The position numbers were made by a program, and so were the translations under genes. Shown here one piece after another: positions 17,859 to 25,428 of a stretch of DNA of 64,000 bases. The stretch lies in the NCBI GenBank assembly GCA_031553075.1, contig JAVBLX010000003.1, positions 19,736 through 83,735 on the forward strand, read 5' to 3'. Each line of letters starts with the position of its first letter. The first letter of the stretch is position 1. The notes under the pieces were generated by a model. It searched no databases and was not told the DNA's origin. It was given only the letters and a program-made list of their open reading frames with translations. This stretch comes from DIGJ01 sp031553075 (lineage in GTDB: Bacteria > Bacillota > Clostridia > Lachnospirales > Lachnospiraceae).

Positions 17859-18164
17859 TTAGAAAATTGCAATAGCCAATGCTATGCAAAAATAACATTT
17901 CTTCTCATATAATATCCCCCTTTTATTCTTTCTTTCACTATATAAAAAAAACCCTTTTGTGTCAACATATCTATCCTTCAGACCTATTGCTGATTTCAGT
18001 TCCATATCTGCATATTGTCTATACTTGCTCATACAACAATACCCCATCTCTTCGTATATATTGGTATACCATATCACCTTTCTCCAACTCCTCCTGTAGC
18101 AGATAACCACATCCACTTCACGGAGAATACCGCATTCATCCACAATATTTCTCGGCAGTTTCAT
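17859..18164 (-). pseudogene. Possible degraded small gene
   Basis: The minus strand reads MKLPRNIVDECGILREVDVV, which resembles an AbrB-type start. The frame then becomes unconvincing. Another frame continues sensibly (LLQEELEKGDMVYQYIRRDG) to an early stop. This suggests a frameshifted remnant rather than an intact gene. An imperfect inverted repeat, TAGCAATGGCTAT/ATAGCCAATGCTA (about 17835-17883), overlaps its 3' end. Confidence 0.25.
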
Positions 18165-18221
18165 GGATGTAAGCACCAAATCAACTCTATTCCAATTGCC
18201 ACAATGCGTAAATATTTATAA

Positions 18222-18686
18222 TCATCGGGTTCCTCGCTTCTCCTCCCGAAGTTCTTTAAAAAACTCTGTCAGCATTTCCGTACACTCCTCAGCCAAAACC
18301 CCCCTGGTTACTTCCGCCTGATGGTTAAACTGCTTCATCTCCAACAAGTTGATAATAGAACCGGCACAGCCTGCCTTGGGATTCATGCTGCCAATCACCA
18401 CCCGCTTTATACGCGACTGAATAATCGCCCCAGCGCACATCTGACAAGGCTCTAAAGTAATATACATAGTACAATCCTCCAGCCGCCAGTCTCCCATTAT
18501 CCGGCTTGCTTTATGAATGGCCGACAATTCGGCATGAAACAGAGGATTTTTTTTGCTGTTCCGTTTATTATATCCCCTTGCTATGATTTTATCCTCATAA
18601 ACAATGACACAGCCAATGGGAACTTCTTTTATGGCATATGCCTTCCGGGCCTGTTTCAGGGCCGCCTTCATATATTTTTCATCCAT
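18222..18686 (-). CDS. tadA: tRNA-specific adenosine deaminase TadA
   Basis: A 154-residue zinc deaminase that converts A34 to inosine in tRNA-Arg(ACG). Zinc and catalytic residues are in FHAELSAIHKA (HAE) and LEPCQMCAGAI (PCxxC). Length and the IKEVPIGCVIVYEDKIIARG start are typical. AGGAG precedes the ATG. In many Clostridia tadA lies next to the SRP RNA gene, as here apart from an intervening ~0.9-kb insertion of two genes. Confidence 0.95.
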   Translation of the reverse strand: MDEKYMKAALKQARKAYAIKEVPIGCVIVYEDKIIARGYNKRNSKKNPLFHAELSAIHKASRIMGDWRLEDCTMYITLEPCQMCAGAIIQSRIKRVVIGSMNPKAGCAGSIINLLEMKQFNHQAEVTRGVLAEECTEMLTEFFKELREEKRGTR

Positions 18687-18853
18687 TATTAACGAACTCC
18701 TTCATTTATGGTATACTGGTTCATATCATTCATAAGATATATAAAAATGCATTCTTCCAAGTGTGCGTTTGGGAAATACTTAGACAGTATTTTTGCTGCC
18801 TTACTATTCCACTCACACGTTATATCTTAACACGAATAAAAAGAGGTGACAAT

Positions 18854-19405
18854 ATGAACCTGATCCACGAAACGGAGCGGCTTTATCTAAAAGTTTTAGA
18901 TTCTACCTGGGCAGAGGCCGTCTGTGCATTTTACTTTAACAATCGAATTTATTTTGAGCCGGTAGAACCCCCCCGAGTTCCCAACTTTTATTCCAAAGAA
19001 TATCAGGAAAGCACCCTGTCCTATGAGTATAACGAATTCATCCGAGGAAATTATATCCGACTCTATTTATTCAACAAAAAAGAACCAACTAAAATCATTG
19101 GTTCCATTTGCTTTAATCAAATTAAAAGAGGTTGCTTCTTCACTTGTCTCTTAGGGTATAAAACCGATTATGCTCACCTCAATCAGGGATATATGACCGA
19201 AGCTCTGGATTATTCCATCCACCGCATCGTCTTTGACCAGTATTATATCCACCGGATTGAAGCACTGGTTCTGCCTGAAAATGGGGCCTCCATACACGTT
19301 CTTGAGAAACTGGGTTTCCAGCTGGAAGGCATTGCCCGGGATTATGCCCGGTTAGAGGGCATCTGGAAGGATCACTTAAGATATTCGATACTGGCATACC
19401 AATAG
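18854..19405 (+). CDS. GNAT family N-acetyltransferase (RimJ/RimL type)
   Basis: A 183-residue protein starting ETERLYLKVLD, with the acetyl-CoA-binding region GYMTEALDYSIHRIVFDQYYIHRIEALVLPEN broken into its usual parts and the closing FQLEGIARDYARLEGIWKDH. Such enzymes acetylate protein N-termini or small amines. AGAGGTGA precedes ATG 18854; a longer upstream reading runs into tadA. It overlaps the convergent DUF6128 gene by 34 bp. Confidence 0.85.
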   Translation: MNLIHETERLYLKVLDSTWAEAVCAFYFNNRIYFEPVEPPRVPNFYSKEYQESTLSYEYNEFIRGNYIRLYLFNKKEPTKIIGSICFNQIKRGCFFTCLLGYKTDYAHLNQGYMTEALDYSIHRIVFDQYYIHRIEALVLPENGASIHVLEKLGFQLEGIARDYARLEGIWKDHLRYSILAYQ

Positions 19406-20454
19406 CCAAAATCCCCATATTGAAGACTTTTTCTGGTTCGCGGCAGGAAATTTTCAAAACCATAATTTCTTGCCACCTCCTGCTCTCGTTTGCAGAAAAC
19501 ACCTGGAACGCCCAATACCTTTCGATTATTTAAATCCATCAAGCCCAAGTGCCCAAAGCGGCGATACCCATGGAGCATAAAGTCATTTTTTACATGATAG
19601 GCGAAACGATTTTCCAAGTCTCGCAACGTAACTGGTGAGAAATAGAGCAAATCGCTTTTTGCCGCTGCTGACTCCTTCTCTATCGTATTTTCGAGGGATG
19701 CTTCCGCTATTTTACGACCGGTTCCCTCTGTGTCCAGTTCTTCTGATTCTGACACACCAGCTTCATTTTCCCCTATCCGGGATTCCTCCCGGTCTGCTTC
19801 TTCCCGTTCCATATCACTTAAAACAGATTCTTCTAATTCGGAGCCTCCCAGTTCTGCTTCTTCCAAATCCACTTCCCTCTGTTTCGCATCTCCCAGTTCC
19901 GTTTCTTCCAAATCCGCTTCTCTCAATTTCGCTTCATCCAAATCTTCCGATTTCGGCTTTTCCAAATCATTATCTTCCTCGTCCATCGCCTTTTCTTCCC
20001 CTGTCACCTCGGCTGTTTTGAGAAGCATCGATTCGATCGAGCGCTTTTCTTCTTCGGTAATATCAGATTCCAAACAAAATTGTTCAAACTCCAGTGGTCT
20101 GTCATCCCATTCTGTCCCAAAAAACTTTGTGTTGTTTATGTAGAGAATGACTCCCCCCAGCTGATCGAAGGTATATTCTGTCTCGCCAATGGAATTTCTC
20201 AACGTCATAAACTGGGCATCGCCAGTCCCATTCCGCAGAGTAATATCTCCCAATAAAATCCCAAGCAAATCTGTGCCCTTTCGGACAAAACCGTAAGCCT
20301 TCAAAGTTCCTGCGGTGATACTCCTGATTTGAACATGTATGGTTATTTTACATTGATTTCCACGGGTTTCTACTCTGGCATAGCCAACATTATTTTTCTT
20401 TTCTTGTTGCTCATAATTATAAATATACGATATAAATCTTTTATATTCCGACAT
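19372..20454 (-). CDS. DUF6128-like protein with acidic repeat linker
   Basis: A 360-residue protein. Residues ~1-125 form a beta-rich N-terminal domain (FISYIYNYEQQEKKNNVGYA). Residues ~130-260 are a Glu/Asp-rich linker with degenerate repeats such as LREADLEETELGDAKQREVD. The C-terminal ~95 residues (ENRFAYHVKNDFMLHGYRRF through LQYGDFGYWYASI) are the conserved module seen in Lachnospiraceae proteins annotated DUF6128. Function is unknown; no signal peptide is visible. Confidence 0.65.
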   Translation of the reverse strand: MSEYKRFISYIYNYEQQEKKNNVGYARVETRGNQCKITIHVQIRSITAGTLKAYGFVRKGTDLLGILLGDITLRNGTGDAQFMTLRNSIGETEYTFDQLGGVILYINNTKFFGTEWDDRPLEFEQFCLESDITEEEKRSIESMLLKTAEVTGEEKAMDEEDNDLEKPKSEDLDEAKLREADLEETELGDAKQREVDLEEAELGGSELEESVLSDMEREEADREESRIGENEAGVSESEELDTEGTGRKIAEASLENTIEKESAAAKSDLLYFSPVTLRDLENRFAYHVKNDFMLHGYRRFGHLGLMDLNNRKVLGVPGVFCKREQEVARNYGFENFLPRTRKSLQYGDFGYWYASIEYLK

Positions 20455-20510
20455 AATCCAATACCTCCTTCGGTTAATATATATTCCTGCGCCGAAGGAT
20501 TTATGTGAAC

Positions 20511-21221
20511 TTATGCGAACTTTTCGATCGTCTCTTTTATTTTTTCTTTCACCATTTCAGCTATCTCTATGGTGTTCCTATTTTTATATTCTTCATATAA
20601 AATAGGTGACAGATAAATCACCTTTGTAGTCACGGCTTTTAAAGACCAACCCTCAAACGGTTTATAAGAATCAATCAACGCTACCGGCACAATCGGACAC
20701 CGAGATTTCAAAGCGCTCTTAAAAGCACCTGGCTTAAAATGCTGCAGTTGATTGTGATTGTCCGTATAGCCGCCTTCTGGAAAAATGAAGAAGCGTTCGC
20801 CCTCCTTCACCCGTCGGGCCACTTCCAAAATCACCCCCATGGACTGCCTCACATTGTCGGTTTCCAGTCCCATTCCACCCACCATGGACAAAACCTGTTT
20901 TAGAAAAATACCATCTGCCTTTCTGGCATCCAGTACAAAGGAGCAAGGTTCTTTATGTGAATACAGAATACCGATGGCATCATACTTTCCCTGATGATTG
21001 GGAAACATGATATACCCGCCTTCCTTGGGAAGATTCTCCAGCCCATCGCATTGGGTCCGAATTCTTCCAGTCTTTCTGATATATCCGGCTACCCTCTGCA
21101 CCACCCGATAGCGTTTTTCTACACTGAATTTTTCTGGGTGAGCTCCCACATAATCCATCGCCGGTATGAGTATAATCGCTCTCAGAATATTTCTGATAAT
21201 CACATAAAAAAACCTCAGCAT
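20511..21221 (-). CDS. plsC: 1-acyl-sn-glycerol-3-phosphate acyltransferase (PlsC family)
   Basis: A 236-residue membrane-associated acyltransferase. It transfers a second acyl chain to lysophosphatidic acid in phospholipid synthesis. It has the HX4D catalytic motif (PNHQGKYDAIGI), the GGMGLETDN region and the substrate motif FPEGGYT. A hydrophobic N-terminal helix (FFYVIIRNILRAIILI) would anchor it. AGGAGT precedes the ATG. Downstream of the ECF gene by 18 bp, it may be cotranscribed. Confidence 0.88.
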   Translation of the reverse strand: MLRFFYVIIRNILRAIILIPAMDYVGAHPEKFSVEKRYRVVQRVAGYIRKTGRIRTQCDGLENLPKEGGYIMFPNHQGKYDAIGILYSHKEPCSFVLDARKADGIFLKQVLSMVGGMGLETDNVRQSMGVILEVARRVKEGERFFIFPEGGYTDNHNQLQHFKPGAFKSALKSRCPIVPVALIDSYKPFEGWSLKAVTTKVIYLSPILYEEYKNRNTIEIAEMVKEKIKETIEKFA

Positions 21222-21239
21222 CGGAAATGACTCCTTTCA

Positions 21240-21740
21240 TTAAGCGCCAACCATTGTCTTTTGTTCCAATTGACGAATCGCTCGGTAAACTGGCCGATAC
21301 AGGACGAGGGCTACCAAGCCGTTGCCAATACAGTGAAGGATATCGAAGGGTATTCCAGAAAACCAATACGCCCAGCCACCAGCCCAGCCGCCGGTAATAA
21401 AATAAGGAACCGAACAAAGAATCCCAAACCCAAGACCAAATGAACCGGAGATTACGGCCCAAAGGAGGGTTGATTCATTTTTCTGAAACAAGAGGACCAG
21501 CATTGCCAGGATCGTCCATATATAAAGATACGTCCACCACCAAATTCCAAAGCCATACACGATTCCTTCTAAAATGACAAAACCATATATAATGTAAAAA
21601 ACTTTCTTTTTATAGACAAGGGTATACACAATAATCAACAGGGATACCAGTTCTATATTGGGCAAAAAAGCCATTCCTACTTGAGCCACCAGCAAAATGG
21701 CCGTCAAAAAGGCCAACACCACCAATTCTCTTACCTTCAT
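21240..21740 (-). CDS. ECF transporter S component (probable cobalamin-related)
   Basis: A 166-residue protein with five to six hydrophobic segments and the short charged ends typical of ECF S components, which capture a vitamin and dock onto a shared energising module. Family features include the early ELVVLAFLTAILLVAQV helix and a Trp-rich loop. It is 3 bp after a DUF4430 gene and both lie behind a cobalamin riboswitch. A role in corrinoid uptake is therefore a reasonable inference. No EcfA/EcfT genes are present nearby. Confidence 0.8.
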   Translation of the reverse strand: MKVRELVVLAFLTAILLVAQVGMAFLPNIELVSLLIIVYTLVYKKKVFYIIYGFVILEGIVYGFGIWWWTYLYIWTILAMLVLLFQKNESTLLWAVISGSFGLGFGILCSVPYFITGGWAGGWAYWFSGIPFDILHCIGNGLVALVLYRPVYRAIRQLEQKTMVGA

Positions 21741-21743
21741 AGT

Positions 21744-22148
21744 TTAATATCCTGTCATGAAGGTTAATTCAAAGGCATCACCGTCGTATATCAGGGTCTG
21801 ATCCACTCCTGTCATGACATCTTCGCCGCCTTTGGTAATGCACCACCACTGCTGCTGGGATTCATCAGCCGTTTCGCCATCTGCGGTTTGTACGAATAAT
21901 CCGTACTGACTTTCCTGGCCTTCAATCAGCCCTTTTGCCAACAGCAGTTCGCCCAGATATTCGGCATCGGTTCGATGCTTAAAAATCGCCTGTTTTCCAT
22001 CCCCGTGCACCACAGTAACTTCAATTGCCTTACTGCCAGCTTCTGCTTTTGGTGCAAATGATAGGTAGACCAAAAACAATACCGCTGCTGCTGCCACCAG
22101 TCCGATAATACCCAGGATGGCTTTTTTTGTGTTTCTTGTTGTGTTCAT
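21744..22148 (-). CDS. DUF4430 domain protein, transcobalamin-like
   Basis: A 134-residue protein with an N-terminal signal anchor (AILGIIGLVAAAAVLFLVYL) and an extracellular DUF4430 domain (YLGELLLAKGLI, then QQQWWCITKGGEDVMTGVDQ). DUF4430 resembles the beta domain of transcobalamin-type corrinoid binders. With the cobalamin riboswitch upstream and the ECF S component downstream, it probably captures corrinoid outside the cell. I start at 22148, which has AAGGAGG; a longer frame to 22208 has none. Confidence 0.8.
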   Translation of the reverse strand: MNTTRNTKKAILGIIGLVAAAAVLFLVYLSFAPKAEAGSKAIEVTVVHGDGKQAIFKHRTDAEYLGELLLAKGLIEGQESQYGLFVQTADGETADESQQQWWCITKGGEDVMTGVDQTLIYDGDAFELTFMTGY

Positions 22149-22317
22149 GTTTGTTTCCTCCTTAAGATTCGTTTCTTCCGGAGTACATACGTTGGTTAGA
22201 ATACTCAACTTTGTACGGAAGTTTTCTTCTATACATCTTTAGATGTATTACATCAAAAAGATGCATTGTACACGCTTCATTAGTAATTGACTATTTAATG
22301 AATGATGTACTGATACA

Positions 22318-22453
22318 TTAAGCAAGTATCCTGACTGAAAGATCATCGCTCCGCTTTCCTTCTCATACAAAAATGTACAATGGATTCTTAAGCCTCGCTC
22401 CCTTATCACAGTGACCGCATCGCTTGGGATTCCCACCCAATTCCATACCTTAA
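22318..22453 (-). promoter_or_regulatory. Cobalamin (adenosylcobalamin) riboswitch
   Basis: The minus strand shows the B12-riboswitch core: GGTGGGAATCCCAAGCGATG, then CGGTCACTGTGAT, then AAGGAAAGCGGAGCGATGAT, then CAGTCAGGATACTTGC. The outer P1 helix can form between TTAAGGTAT and ATACTTGCTTAA. It precedes the DUF4430 and ECF genes by ~170 nt. No clear terminator hairpin with T-tract lies in that stretch, so control may act on translation. Confidence 0.88.
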
Positions 22454-22460
22454 TGTAAAT

Positions 22461-22563
22461 AAAACAAAAAGCCCCAACCCAACAGCTCATATGTCTGTCA
22501 AACCGGGACCTTCAAGTGCGCCGCCAGGGGCTCGAACCCTGGACACCCTGATTAAGAGTCAGG
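22461..22563. repeat. attL: 103-bp direct repeat with the displaced tRNA-Lys 3' part
   Basis: Identical to 63638-63740. It contains the last 47 bp of tRNA-Lys (22517-22563) and 56 bp of downstream flank, including the tRNA terminator hairpin followed by CTTTTTGTTTT on the minus strand. Just inside, the sequence changes to aaaaacgctc, so this tRNA copy lacks its 5' half. Confidence 0.93.
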
Positions 22564-22608
22564 AAAAACGCTCTAAAGCGCCCGTAAAATGGGACTTCCT
22601 AAATTGAA

Positions 22609-22627
22609 TGACTAACTTTTGACTAAC
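22609..22627 (+). promoter_or_regulatory. Paired TGACTAAC arm-type integrase sites, left end
   Basis: TGACTAAC occurs at 22609-22616 and 22620-22627, 11 bp apart. The same motif with the same spacing recurs beside attR, as expected for arm-binding sites of a tyrosine integrase. Confidence 0.65.
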
Positions 22628-22678
22628 TTTGTTTCATTCAACTATCATATATAATCGCACAGTTTTTTTCTAAAGTCA

Positions 22679-22706
22679 ACAGGGAGCAACCTCGGTTGCC
22701 CCCTGT
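22679..22706. terminator. Hairpin after the 54-aa gene
   Basis: ACAGGGAGCAACC and GGTTGCCCCCTGT arms around a 2-nt gap. On the plus strand CTCTTTTTT follows. It lies just past the stop of the minus-strand gene ending at 22714. Confidence 0.6.
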
Positions 22707-22713
22707 CTCTTTT

Positions 22714-22878
22714 TTATGTATCCATCTTTTTCATGCCCTCTTTAATGCCTGCAAAGTATGCTCTGTTTATTTCTGTGCATAAAGCTTCGGCATAATCCCA
22801 AACTTTGTCAACTTTTTCTTTGTTCTTGTCGGTTAAAAAAATGGTTGCAAAAATTTCCGAGTTTATTGGATATTCCAT
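22714..22878 (-). CDS. Small phage protein, 54 aa, unrecognised
   Basis: GGGAGGA precedes ATG 22878. The protein (EYPINSEIFATIFLTDKNKE, then VWDYAEALCTEINRAYFAGI) looks helical and soluble. It lies in the accessory region between the fibre-like extra gene and attL. No function can be assigned. Confidence 0.55.
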   Translation of the reverse strand: MEYPINSEIFATIFLTDKNKEKVDKVWDYAEALCTEINRAYFAGIKEGMKKMDT

Positions 22879-23063
22879 GTATAGTCCTCCCATTATCTTT
22901 AGTATTATATACTTCCCTTGCAAAATTATGTTTCCGCTTTTATGCAATCATAGGCGCAACCCTCCCTTCTAAAAATACCTTATATAATATAAGACGAGAT
23001 TTTTGGTAAAATACAGCACAAAAAAACGCAAAAAGCGTCCGACTTATGGGACACCACTGCGTT

Positions 23064-23237
23064 TTACTTGTATTCCGATTCAAATAAATCATTTATTTTT
23101 ATTTCCAGTCCCTTGGCTATTGCTTCCAGCGTGTCTAACCTTGGCATAACGCTACCTTTGCAGATATTGCCAACCGTAGAGCGGGGCACTCCTGTAAGGT
23201 AGGATACTTGTCTTACGGACAAATTCTTTTCTGTCAT
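23064..23237 (-). CDS. Short XRE-type helix-turn-helix protein, possibly N-terminally truncated
   Basis: A 57-residue reading frame encodes an XRE core: LSVRQVSYLTGVPRSTVGNI, then MPRLDTLEAIAKGLEIKIND. The usual ~10-residue N-terminal helix is missing. An in-frame TGA lies just upstream and the ribosome site is weak, so it may be a truncated remnant. The ending LFESEYK is normal for such proteins. Confidence 0.55.
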   Translation of the reverse strand: MTEKNLSVRQVSYLTGVPRSTVGNICKGSVMPRLDTLEAIAKGLEIKINDLFESEYK

Positions 23238-23304
23238 TATTTCTTTTCATGGTGATAGGATTGACTTATTTAAGATATTTATTCTTGAAGATTTCAGATT
23301 TTGA

Positions 23305-23341
23305 GACAAAAATGGGACCAGATGCATCATGCGCCTGGTCC
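23305..23341 (-). terminator. Terminator downstream of the SOS-controlled fibre gene
   Basis: On the minus strand GGACCAG and CTGGTCC pair around a 13-nt loop and are followed by CATTTTTG. Confidence 0.7.
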
Positions 23342-23349
23342 TTGATAAT

Positions 23350-23395
23350 TTACTTTATTGCTTTTGTAATTCCCGGCACAATTGCCTTTGCCAAT
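23350..23395 (-). pseudogene. Remnant of an amidase 3' end
   Basis: The minus strand encodes KAIVPGITKAIK and a stop, almost the same as the end of the intact amidase (KAIVLGITKAIR, stop at 24171). Similarity continues past the stop (ATTA.CAA.G..CAGGCG.ATG in both). Nothing upstream matches, so it is a partial duplicate. Confidence 0.65.
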
Positions 23396-23418
23396 GATTA
23401 TCATTTCTAAATATGATG

Positions 23419-23961
23419 TTATTTGATTCCATAAATGCGAACAGGGATCTGAACTGTATTATCAGTTGTTGTTCCATTTGAAGAAATTGTAGCTCCATTT
23501 GTAAATGTTAATGTTGTATTGTTTACAACTCTAACTTGCCTATTAACAAATGCTGGGGAATGATTAATCATTTGATAAAGACTATTCTTAGAGTCAAGAG
23601 GTATCATTGTAGTTGATTCAATGCCTGAACTATATGATATGCAAGAAATTAATGCCATTTTATATTTTTCGAGTTCAGGTATGGTTAGCGTCTGTCCAGC
23701 AAACGATGTCCAGTTTGTATTTTTCCAAAGCTGATCCGTGCACCCTAACTTATTATTGGTTTCATCAATTTTTGTGTCTATTTCATCAATCTTTTGATTC
23801 AGTACCGAACCTTGATATGCTGATAATGCCTTTCCATGATCTTCGTCGGTATTACCATCCAGATTATCAACAATCTCAAGATTGCTTCCATTTCCTCCTT
23901 CGCTACCATTGTCCCCACAACATTCTACCATTTGTAAACAAAATGCTTTTCTTTCTGCCAT
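23419..23961 (-). CDS. Extra tail-fibre-like protein under an SOS promoter
   Basis: A 180-residue protein. Residues ~28-75 carry a phage fibre/neck-type stretch (IVDNLDGNTDEDHGKALSAY, then QGSVLNQKIDEIDTKIDETN) that forms a coiled coil. The C-terminal ~100 residues are beta-rich and end VQIPVRIYGIK, resembling a receptor-binding head. AAGGAGG precedes the ATG. Unlike other tail genes it lies after the lysis genes, with its own promoter and two LexA boxes. It may be an alternative fibre or a lysogenic-conversion protein. Confidence 0.6.
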   Translation of the reverse strand: MAERKAFCLQMVECCGDNGSEGGNGSNLEIVDNLDGNTDEDHGKALSAYQGSVLNQKIDEIDTKIDETNNKLGCTDQLWKNTNWTSFAGQTLTIPELEKYKMALISCISYSSGIESTTMIPLDSKNSLYQMINHSPAFVNRQVRVVNNTTLTFTNGATISSNGTTTDNTVQIPVRIYGIK

Positions 23962-24032
23962 AAAATGACCTCCTTATTTATCTCTTTTTATTTTATCTGA
24001 TAGTTCACGGCCATGATTACCTATCTAAAATT

Positions 24033-24061
24033 ACTATACCACAACCAGAACAAATGTTCAA
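24033..24061 (-). promoter_or_regulatory. Promoter of the extra fibre gene
   Basis: On the minus strand TTGAAC and TATAGT are exactly 17 bp apart. The -35 box overlaps the LexA box at 24048-24059. Confidence 0.75.
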
Positions 24062-24087
24062 GTATTTTTCGAACATTTGTTCTGGTT
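24043..24087. promoter_or_regulatory. Two LexA (SOS) boxes in a 17-bp inverted repeat
   Basis: GAACAAATGTTC (24048-24059) and GAACATTTGTTC (24071-24082) each match the Gram-positive LexA core GAAC-N4-GTTC. They form a larger perfect inverted repeat, AACCAGAACAAATGTTC against GAACATTTGTTCTGGTT. One box covers the promoter's -35 region. Confidence 0.75.
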
Positions 24088-24170
24088 TAATTTTAATCTA
24101 ATAACTTTTTCAAAATCGTAACCCCAACACTGGCCGTACCCTGGTACCCATTCGCCTGACCTTTGCTAAT

Positions 24171-24725
24171 TTACCTTATTGCCTTTGTAATCCCCAGCAC
24201 TATAGCCTTCGCCATTGCCTGGTAGTTGCCTTTTTGATATAGCCGGTAGTCGTCCATATCGTCTACGAAGCAACATTCCACTAAAATAGCTGGAGCCTTT
24301 GTACGATTGAGGAAAGCTAAATCAGTTCTTACTTTCACGCCCCGATTAAAATATCCCAGTTTGCTTACCTCTTCACAGATTAACTTTGCCGCCTTGCCTT
24401 TTAAATCTACGTTATTGGTAAGTAACACTTCCACACCACCAATCTTTCCATCACCCTTGGGGTCTTTCCGACCAGAATTGAAATGAATGGAAATATCTAA
24501 TACTCCCGGCTTAGCATTACACAGTGCAACGATCTTTGCTAAAACATCTTCTTTGCTTTTCCCGTTGTCACAGGTGCAGTCCCGGACCGTGTGACCGGCT
24601 GACTTTAATAACCTAATTACTTCCTTGGCTACCTTCCGAGCCTGGTTTGATTCATTCAGGAACCCTACGGCTCCGCAAGCTGTCTTGCCAGATGGATTAT
24701 GACCTGCATGTACATTAAAATTCAT
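24171..24725 (-). CDS. N-acetylmuramoyl-L-alanine amidase (endolysin, Amidase_3)
   Basis: A 184-residue zinc amidase that cuts the bond between MurNAc and L-Ala to release phage. Zinc ligands appear in VHAGHNPSGKTACG and SIHFNSG, and the catalytic Glu in ILVECCFVDD. There is no signal peptide, so it depends on the holin gene directly upstream. No cell-wall-binding domain follows; the protein is catalytic only. Confidence 0.9.
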   Translation of the reverse strand: MNFNVHAGHNPSGKTACGAVGFLNESNQARKVAKEVIRLLKSAGHTVRDCTCDNGKSKEDVLAKIVALCNAKPGVLDISIHFNSGRKDPKGDGKIGGVEVLLTNNVDLKGKAAKLICEEVSKLGYFNRGVKVRTDLAFLNRTKAPAILVECCFVDDMDDYRLYQKGNYQAMAKAIVLGITKAIR

Positions 24726-24726
24726 G

Positions 24727-25209
24727 TTATTCGTCCTCCTTTTCCTGTTTCTTTTTTAACATTTCGATGCAATCAGTGATAATCTGAGGATACTTCAATC
24801 CCATGAGTCCAGCATTTTCTACAATACTGATTAATTCATTGGCGATAAAGGCAATGATTACAGCGGTTCTTATGTAATCCATACCCAGGGTAATATCTAA
24901 GCGGTTTCCCACATACACAAACGCTAGTGCCGCACCCTTTTTGACTAGGCCTCTAAAGCAAGCCTTTGATTCGAGTGCCCCATTTTTTGTTTTACTTGAA
25001 GCTTTCCAAAAAATTGCAATGAGTATCCCCATAAGCATGTCGATACCCATAAGGCCAATTAATGTTTTCAAGTCCTCTCCCCAGCCTCCAAGTTCTTTAA
25101 TAATCGTGCCCCCAATTACGCCCAAGATTGCAGAAAGGCTATATACCTTGTAATGGCTGGCGAGATATGCGGTAATGTGTGCTTTGTAGACAAATAGTAG
25201 TTCTTTCAT
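24727..25209 (-). CDS. Phage holin (toxin secretion/phage lysis family)
   Basis: A 160-residue membrane protein of the TcdE/Cph1-like holin family. It has hydrophobic segments around ILGVIGGTIIKEL, LIGLMGIDMLMGILIAIFW and AALAFVYVGNRL. The charged end KKKQEKEDE is typical. It opens the membrane for the amidase, whose gene starts 1 bp downstream. AAGGAAG precedes the ATG. Confidence 0.9.
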   Translation of the reverse strand: MKELLFVYKAHITAYLASHYKVYSLSAILGVIGGTIIKELGGWGEDLKTLIGLMGIDMLMGILIAIFWKASSKTKNGALESKACFRGLVKKGAALAFVYVGNRLDITLGMDYIRTAVIIAFIANELISIVENAGLMGLKYPQIITDCIEMLKKKQEKEDE

Positions 25210-25265
25210 AATGATTGCTTCCTTTCTCCATTAAGAAAGGACCTTGGATTATTCCAAAGCCCTAG

Positions 25266-25415
25266 TTATTTTGTTTTCGGATATTCAAACCCGGTAATTT
25301 CTTTGTACTCTTCCGGCGTAATCCATCGGTCTACCGCATTCAGGACCCTTTCAACATCCCAAAGACCAAGGGTATAATAATTTTGTACTTTCTCATAATT
25401 TTTACTGTGTTCCAT
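25266..25415 (-). CDS. XkdX family protein
   Basis: A 49-residue protein: YTLGLWDVERVLNAVDRWIT, then PEEYKEITGFEY. This fits the XkdX family, found just before holin genes in many Firmicute prophages. AAGGAGGG precedes the ATG. Its biochemical role is not known. Confidence 0.8.
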   Translation of the reverse strand: MEHSKNYEKVQNYYTLGLWDVERVLNAVDRWITPEEYKEITGFEYPKTK

Positions 25416-25428
25416 GCTTATTCCCTCC

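Noticed and set aside
18638..18853. N-terminal extension of the GNAT gene
   Set aside because: It overlaps tadA, and a good ribosome site with ATG exists at 18854.
19635..20143. Two long plus-strand frames rich in Pro/Leu or Ser
   Set aside because: They mirror the Glu/Asp-rich repeats of the DUF6128-type gene and lack start signals.
22248..22490. Open frame of 80 codons on the minus strand upstream of the DUF4430 gene
   Set aside because: It overlaps the cobalamin riboswitch and the att repeat, has no ribosome site, and its codons are explained by the RNA structure.
24171..24173. TAA of the amidase as a premature stop, since 23 sensible-looking in-frame codons follow
   Set aside because: The duplicated amidase end at 23350 stops at the same codon, so this is the natural end.
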